From Thermoflexales bacterium (lineage in GTDB: Bacteria; Chloroflexota; Anaerolineae; Fen-1058): 6,974 bases of DNA. Both the position numbers and the translations under genes were made by a program. Within the stretch, counting starts at the first letter, position 1; each line of letters opens with the position of its first letter. The stretch lies in NCBI GenBank assembly GCA_016931085.1, contig JAFGFO010000212.1:1-6974 (forward strand). Direction: 5' to 3'. The notes beneath the pieces are model-generated. The model saw nothing but the letters and a program-made list of their open reading frames with translations. It made no database searches and was not told the DNA's origin. Below, piece by piece: positions 5,569 to 6,974 of this stretch.

Positions 5569-6974
5569 ATGAAAAAGCACTCAGCCTATACAGTACTGCT
5601 CGGCCTGACGCTGCTGGCGGCGTTGAGTGGGAGGGTGGCCGCGCGGCCACAGAGGGCGCCTGTAGCCGAGGAGGCGCTCGCCGTTATCCGCCAGGACTGC
5701 ACTGGCTACGGCGGGCCTTACCCCTGCTACGAGTCCCTCTCCGCCTGGCAAGCCGCTTACGGCGGCATCGACTTTGGCACACACCCCCAGGGTGACCTGG
5801 TCGCCGCCGACAAGATCGCCGTGGCCCGCATCGAAGGCGTGTGGACCCAGGCCGACACCACGCCGCTCAATCTCAGCGGCTGGACGACGGACGCCGAGCA
5901 CTATGTCAGAATATACACCACCAGCGAGGCTCGCCACAACGGCACGCCGGGCAGCGGGTACCGGCTGGCGACGACGGGCAGCCGGCCTGTCACCGGCAGC
6001 GTGGCCCACTTCAGAATCGAGGGGCTGGAGCTACACAGCTTGTCTGCCGGCACCCCGATCTACGCCCGCCCCGGCGCCGACATAGACGGCGAAATGCTCT
6101 TCAGCCACAATCTGATCCGCGGCGACGGCGTCGACTCCGCCCACGGCATCTACCTCTACGATTACGATGGGGTTGCCAAGATCTGGAACAACGTCATCTA
6201 CGACGTCGGCAGCCTCGGCTATACGGCCGGCATCCAGACTTCGAGAGGCACCACCTACATCTATAACAACACCGTCGTCGATATCATCGCCGGCTACGCG
6301 ATCAGGAGTGATGGTGTGACGGTCGTCAAGAACAACCTGACCGAGGCACCCAACGACGATTTTTACGGGGTCTTTTACCCGGGTTCAGATTTCAACGCCA
6401 GCTCCGATGACACTGCGCCCGGCTTTCACTCGCGCCAGGAGCAGACGTTCGCGTTCGTGAACCGGGCCAGCGACGACTTCCACCTGGCGTCCACCGATGC
6501 CGGCGCTCGCAATCACGGCACTGATCTCTCAAGTGATCCCCTCATCCCCATCACCAATGATATCGATAGCGACACCCGCTCCGGCGGCTGGGACGTCGGC
6601 GCGGACGAGGCAACGAGCGGCACAGACACCGTCCCGCCGATACGGTTCGATGGAGCCCCCAGCGGCACGCTCCCGTCTGACACGACGGAGGTCACCCTCA
6701 CCTTGTCGACCAACGAGGCCGCCACCTGCCGCTACGCCACGACGCCCGGCGTGGCCTACGGGTCGATGACGGAGACCTTCTCGCTCACCGGCGGGATCAC
6801 GCACACGCAGTCCGTGTCCGGCTTGGTGGACGAGCAGACCTACCGCTACTACGTCAGGTGCCAGGACCTGGCGAGCAGCATCAACGGCGACGATTACGAG
6901 ATCAGCTTTTACGTCTTTTCGTCGGATCGTGTGCCGCCGGTCGTATCGAACGTCCAGGCGGTCGACGTCACGCC
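2026..6974 (+). CDS. Genes A and B as one uninterrupted reading frame (literal reading of the sequence)
   Basis: I translated the frame codon by codon from ATG 2026 to the window end and found no stop: 1649 full codons. Read literally this is one giant 3'-partial protein, and across the end overlap it would be 2288 aa, stopping at 1994-1996. I favour two genes, because a consensus ribosome binding site, ATG and complete signal peptide sit at 5555-5640, right after a C-terminal membrane anchor. A gene caller would probably report this single long CDS. A genuine fusion would have two adjacent membrane segments in its middle (residues 1146-1161 and about 1189-1201). Confidence 0.45.
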   Translation, partial: MMKKIKVIRLTGIERARLILLLTLLALLAGVVNVLAADAQPVAGQKVQAHNDNEEPDEAHSTTPSSQANRPIIVDHTVVDKYNDIPQEYIDKVKTMWLDVPGESHSGAYRKGCELLEALDSRFQVNVIESGEPEAPTDQHLRVSRAARNASNTNWGYGYGEANWYTNAQAITQTKNHLTYANTHNLEIAAMGFGWCWDMTWINSPTGTVDSVYQVRWAGSSVGGPDGNRAWGLDDGDYALTGNRVNMNTYISATEEYIAHCAANNYPTKVFFTTGPVDGYTGESGYQRYLKHEHIRNYVRASSDRILFDYADILTWGDDGTQNTSQSWIDHSGVLRTFPYIHPDNMRNMDGSTTDDDHDHIGERGALRLAKALWWMLARIAGWDGEAGPQKTVSTETATYSQTITYTIAVRTTNLPPTVTIELSDTLPAGLAYLPGTLIATAGSVDESNAPTLRWSGVLTPAPAITISYAAIVTTTDPQIITNTASIAAAGYQFTPTAGVAILGGSRASDESGNWSAPATWEGDSVPIDGDSVTISSGTTVTVDVDVRCYRLLVEPGAKLVLPEGVTLLVTDRVTNQGTLQQTYAVNNDDIAFLEISDGSGAVRYRGVDVAAAGDLGAVTASIRAMAEGEGCTPAWTEAGAYARRCFEITAQNSTTASLRLWAPADELGGVTTPAVFRYVAPDWVELTNNAIWGTNGDYTYAQADSPGFSHLLMAQSMGAPTPSDVVLQMHFNGNTRDSSVNKFPGTWWGTVAYTSGISGQALDLSAAITNYVMIAQNDRLGGMEQLIVSVWARKNDPDVGGTLVTKAGQYQLVLSNRYVYSYVGNEAGVYGRANSSRLDTVYNTDWHHYVLTYDGALVKLYVDDEQVAEGPLTGTVKLNSMHHLYIGKDPWGGSFDGQIDELVIYNDIPDAHASDESGNWSTPATWEGNVTPGASDIVTISTATTVTVDADTQCHTLTIEPGATLVIPAGVALTVTSGVVNQGRLLQVQAVNNGHAAFLEIGDGGGLVHHRGVEIDTPNDLGTVTVTLRALGNGEYCTTTGGGAPAYARRCFEIETTRAATASLRLWALQSEISPTVITPAIFRHSGDTWVELTDNTAIGIDDDYQYVQADTPGFSHFLIGQSGHAPTAVSQRELGAADRQPPGWLLIGLALAASAAFGFRHLRRRRKRRSERLHRKETAMKKHSAYTVLLGLTLLAALSGRVAARPQRAPVAEEALAVIRQDCTGYGGPYPCYESLSAWQAAYGGIDFGTHPQGDLVAADKIAVARIEGVWTQADTTPLNLSGWTTDAEHYVRIYTTSEARHNGTPGSGYRLATTGSRPVTGSVAHFRIEGLELHSLSAGTPIYARPGADIDGEMLFSHNLIRGDGVDSAHGIYLYDYDGVAKIWNNVIYDVGSLGYTAGIQTSRGTTYIYNNTVVDIIAGYAIRSDGVTVVKNNLTEAPNDDFYGVFYPGSDFNASSDDTAPGFHSRQEQTFAFVNRASDDFHLASTDAGARNHGTDLSSDPLIPITNDIDSDTRSGGWDVGADEATSGTDTVPPIRFDGAPSGTLPSDTTEVTLTLSTNEAATCRYATTPGVAYGSMTETFSLTGGITHTQSVSGLVDEQTYRYYVRCQDLASSINGDDYEISFYVFSSDRVPPVVSNVQAVDVT
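2233..3180 (+). other. Divergent SGNH/GDSL-like hydrolase domain of gene A
   Basis: The segment (residues about 70-385) matches, from memory, a family of exported proteins that start with DHT-x-x-D-x-x-x-IP-x-x-(W/Y)-I, carry a GHTSHG-type nucleophile motif, and later show TGH-x-DG and an IR-x-Y ... LFD(F/Y)AD block. Here the nucleophile motif reads PGESHSG (Ser104 or Ser106), the TGH-x-DG site is TGPVDG, and the block is IRNYVRASSDRILFDYADIL. D357-x-x-H360 in DDDHDHIGERGAL suits the terminal catalytic pair of SGNH enzymes. I could not place the Asn of block III with confidence, so activity is uncertain. Confidence 0.5.
3547..4191 (+). repeat. Module copy 1 in gene A (G8-like, 215 aa)
   Basis: Residues 508-722. 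Landmarks in order: ASDESGNWSAPATWEG, TTVTVDVDVRC, a beta-rich ladder (LVEPGAKLVLPEGVTLLV), AVNNDDIAFLEISDG, YRGVDV, AGAYARRCFEI, ASLRLWA, and PGFSHLL. The same landmarks recur at 4765-5412, at about half identity over the protein by eye. The opening SGNW...PATWEG...DSVTI resembles the start of G8-type beta domains. Probable role: glycan binding or a structural spacer. Confidence 0.85.
4198..4764 (+). other. LamG / concanavalin-like jelly-roll domain of gene A
   Basis: Residues about 725-913. The pattern is typical of the LamG-like family: an opening LQMHFNGNTRDSS (usually L-x-x-H/Y-x-FNGN-x-x-D-SS), then QALDLSAAITNYVMIA, VSVWARKND, TDWHHYVLTYDG, VKLYVDDEQVA, LYIGKDPWGGSFDG and QIDELVIYND. 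In secreted bacterial proteins such domains usually bind carbohydrate or serve as beta-sandwich linkers. It sits exactly between the two copies of the 215-aa module. Confidence 0.8.
4765..5412 (+). repeat. Module copy 2 in gene A (G8-like, 216 aa)
   Basis: Residues 914-1129, the second copy of the module at 3547-4191: ASDESGNWSTPATWEG, TTVTVDADTQC, IEPGATLVIPAGVALTV, AVNNGHAAFLEIGDG, HRGVEI, APAYARRCFEI, ASLRLWA and PGFSHFLIGQS. Identity at DNA level is patchy: 42 of 45 bases match at the start of the module and 26 of 27 around the ARRCFEI codons, while the intervening parts differ strongly. It leads directly into the C-terminal anchor. Confidence 0.85.
5455..5542 (+). other. C-terminal membrane anchor of gene A
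   Basis: QPPGWLLIGLALAASAAFGF followed by RHLRRRRKRR is a single hydrophobic helix with a strongly basic cytoplasmic tail, preceded by a polar linker (PTAVSQRELGAADRQ). This layout matches sortase- or exosortase-like C-terminal anchors, but no LPXTG or PEP motif is present. A plain stop-transfer anchor is the simplest reading. Confidence 0.75.
5529..5543 (+). other. A5 run at the point where gene A lacks its stop codon
   Basis: Frame 0 reads CGA AAA AGA CGT TCT GAG and stays open. In the -1 frame (one extra A, or backward slippage on AAAAA) the next codons are AAG ACG TTC TGA, stopping at 5541-5543 just after the basic tail. In the +1 frame (one A fewer) the stop is TGA 5570-5572, overlapping the ATG of gene B as ATGA. 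Either shift would give a conventional gene end. I cannot tell consensus error, mutation or real slippage apart. Confidence 0.6.
5555..5563 (+). promoter_or_regulatory. Ribosome binding site of gene B
   Basis: GAAAGGAGA, identical to the nine bases before gene A, with AGGAG ending 6 nt before ATG 5569. It lies inside the frame continuing from gene A. With the signal peptide that follows, it decides that 5569 is a true start rather than an internal methionine. Confidence 0.8.
5569..6974 (+). CDS. Gene B, N-terminal part: secreted beta-helix protein (3'-partial at window end)
   Basis: ATG 5569 follows AGGAG by 6 nt. Residues 1-25 are a signal peptide (MKKHSAYTVLLGLTLLAALS, likely cut after RVAA). 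Residues about 30-347 are a first, smaller right-handed beta-helix: repeated VARIEG, AHFRIEGLEL, LFSHNLIRGDG, KIWNNVIYDVG, YIYNNTVVDI and VVKNNLTEA rungs, closed by DFHLASTDAGARNHGTDL and GGWDVGADE. Residues 357-453 are a beta-sandwich module with paired Cys387 and Cys431 (NEAATCRYATTPG, TYRYYVRCQDLAS). The frame then enters the FnIII-like domain (VPPVVSNVQAVDVTP) and reaches the window end at residue 468. The last 78 bases are the first 78 of the window, and the frame continues there without a shift, giving a 1107-aa protein ending at 1996. Likely an extracellular polysaccharide-binding or lyase-type protein; the enzyme class is not identifiable. Confidence 0.85.
   Translation, partial: MKKHSAYTVLLGLTLLAALSGRVAARPQRAPVAEEALAVIRQDCTGYGGPYPCYESLSAWQAAYGGIDFGTHPQGDLVAADKIAVARIEGVWTQADTTPLNLSGWTTDAEHYVRIYTTSEARHNGTPGSGYRLATTGSRPVTGSVAHFRIEGLELHSLSAGTPIYARPGADIDGEMLFSHNLIRGDGVDSAHGIYLYDYDGVAKIWNNVIYDVGSLGYTAGIQTSRGTTYIYNNTVVDIIAGYAIRSDGVTVVKNNLTEAPNDDFYGVFYPGSDFNASSDDTAPGFHSRQEQTFAFVNRASDDFHLASTDAGARNHGTDLSSDPLIPITNDIDSDTRSGGWDVGADEATSGTDTVPPIRFDGAPSGTLPSDTTEVTLTLSTNEAATCRYATTPGVAYGSMTETFSLTGGITHTQSVSGLVDEQTYRYYVRCQDLASSINGDDYEISFYVFSSDRVPPVVSNVQAVDVT
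6897..6974 (+). repeat. Terminal direct repeat, right copy
   Basis: This is an exact copy of bases 1-78. Removing one copy gives a closed unit of 6896 bp in which gene B is complete. Confidence 0.97.

Noticed and set aside
1..6974. Search for CRISPR arrays, tRNA or rRNA genes, insertion sequences, a diversity-generating template/variable repeat pair, or plasmid replication genes.
   Set aside because: None seen by reading. All DNA except 29 bp is accounted for by the two open genes, and the only repeats are the end overlap and the module duplication.

Overview
The window encodes one compact system of large secreted, multidomain proteins, all on the + strand, in GC-rich DNA (roughly 60% by eye). 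It looks like Chloroflexota (Anaerolineae/Caldilineae-type). The clues are the terminal YLPLVLRAY tail, the mix of beta-helix, FnIII-like, DUF11-like and LamG-like modules, and the G8-like SGNW-s-PATWEG modules. This taxonomic call is from memory of the families, not from a search.

Layout. Positions 2-1996 are the C-terminal part of a protein (gene B): FnIII-like domain, large right-handed beta-helix, another FnIII-like domain, short hydrophobic tail. After a 29-bp gap with a clear ribosome binding site, gene A starts at 2026. Its order is signal peptide, divergent SGNH-like hydrolase domain, DUF11-like domain, module copy 1, LamG-like domain, module copy 2, and a C-terminal transmembrane anchor with an arginine-rich tail. 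At 5569 a new ribosome binding site, ATG and signal peptide begin gene B, whose N-terminal half (first beta-helix plus a Cys-containing beta-sandwich module) runs off the right end.

Two structural facts dominate. First, bases 1-78 and 6897-6974 are identical. Overlapping them joins the two halves of gene B in frame (1107 codons, 5569 to the end, then 79 to 1994, then stop), giving a closed unit of 6896 bp. Second, gene A has no in-frame stop before gene B, so one frame is open from 2026 to the right end and, across the overlap, to 1996: 2288 codons that leave only 29 bp of the circle uncovered. No replication gene, origin, promoter, terminator or RNA gene is visible. A self-replicating plasmid is therefore unlikely. 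An assembly-graph cycle or a collapsed tandem array of a two-gene surface-protein unit fits better.

Function, by inference: both products are exported and probably act on, or bind, extracellular polysaccharide. Gene A would supply a membrane-anchored esterase-like domain with carbohydrate-binding-type modules. Gene B would supply a double beta-helix protein of the polysaccharide-lyase or adhesin type. No defence system, mobile-element enzyme or CRISPR array was found.
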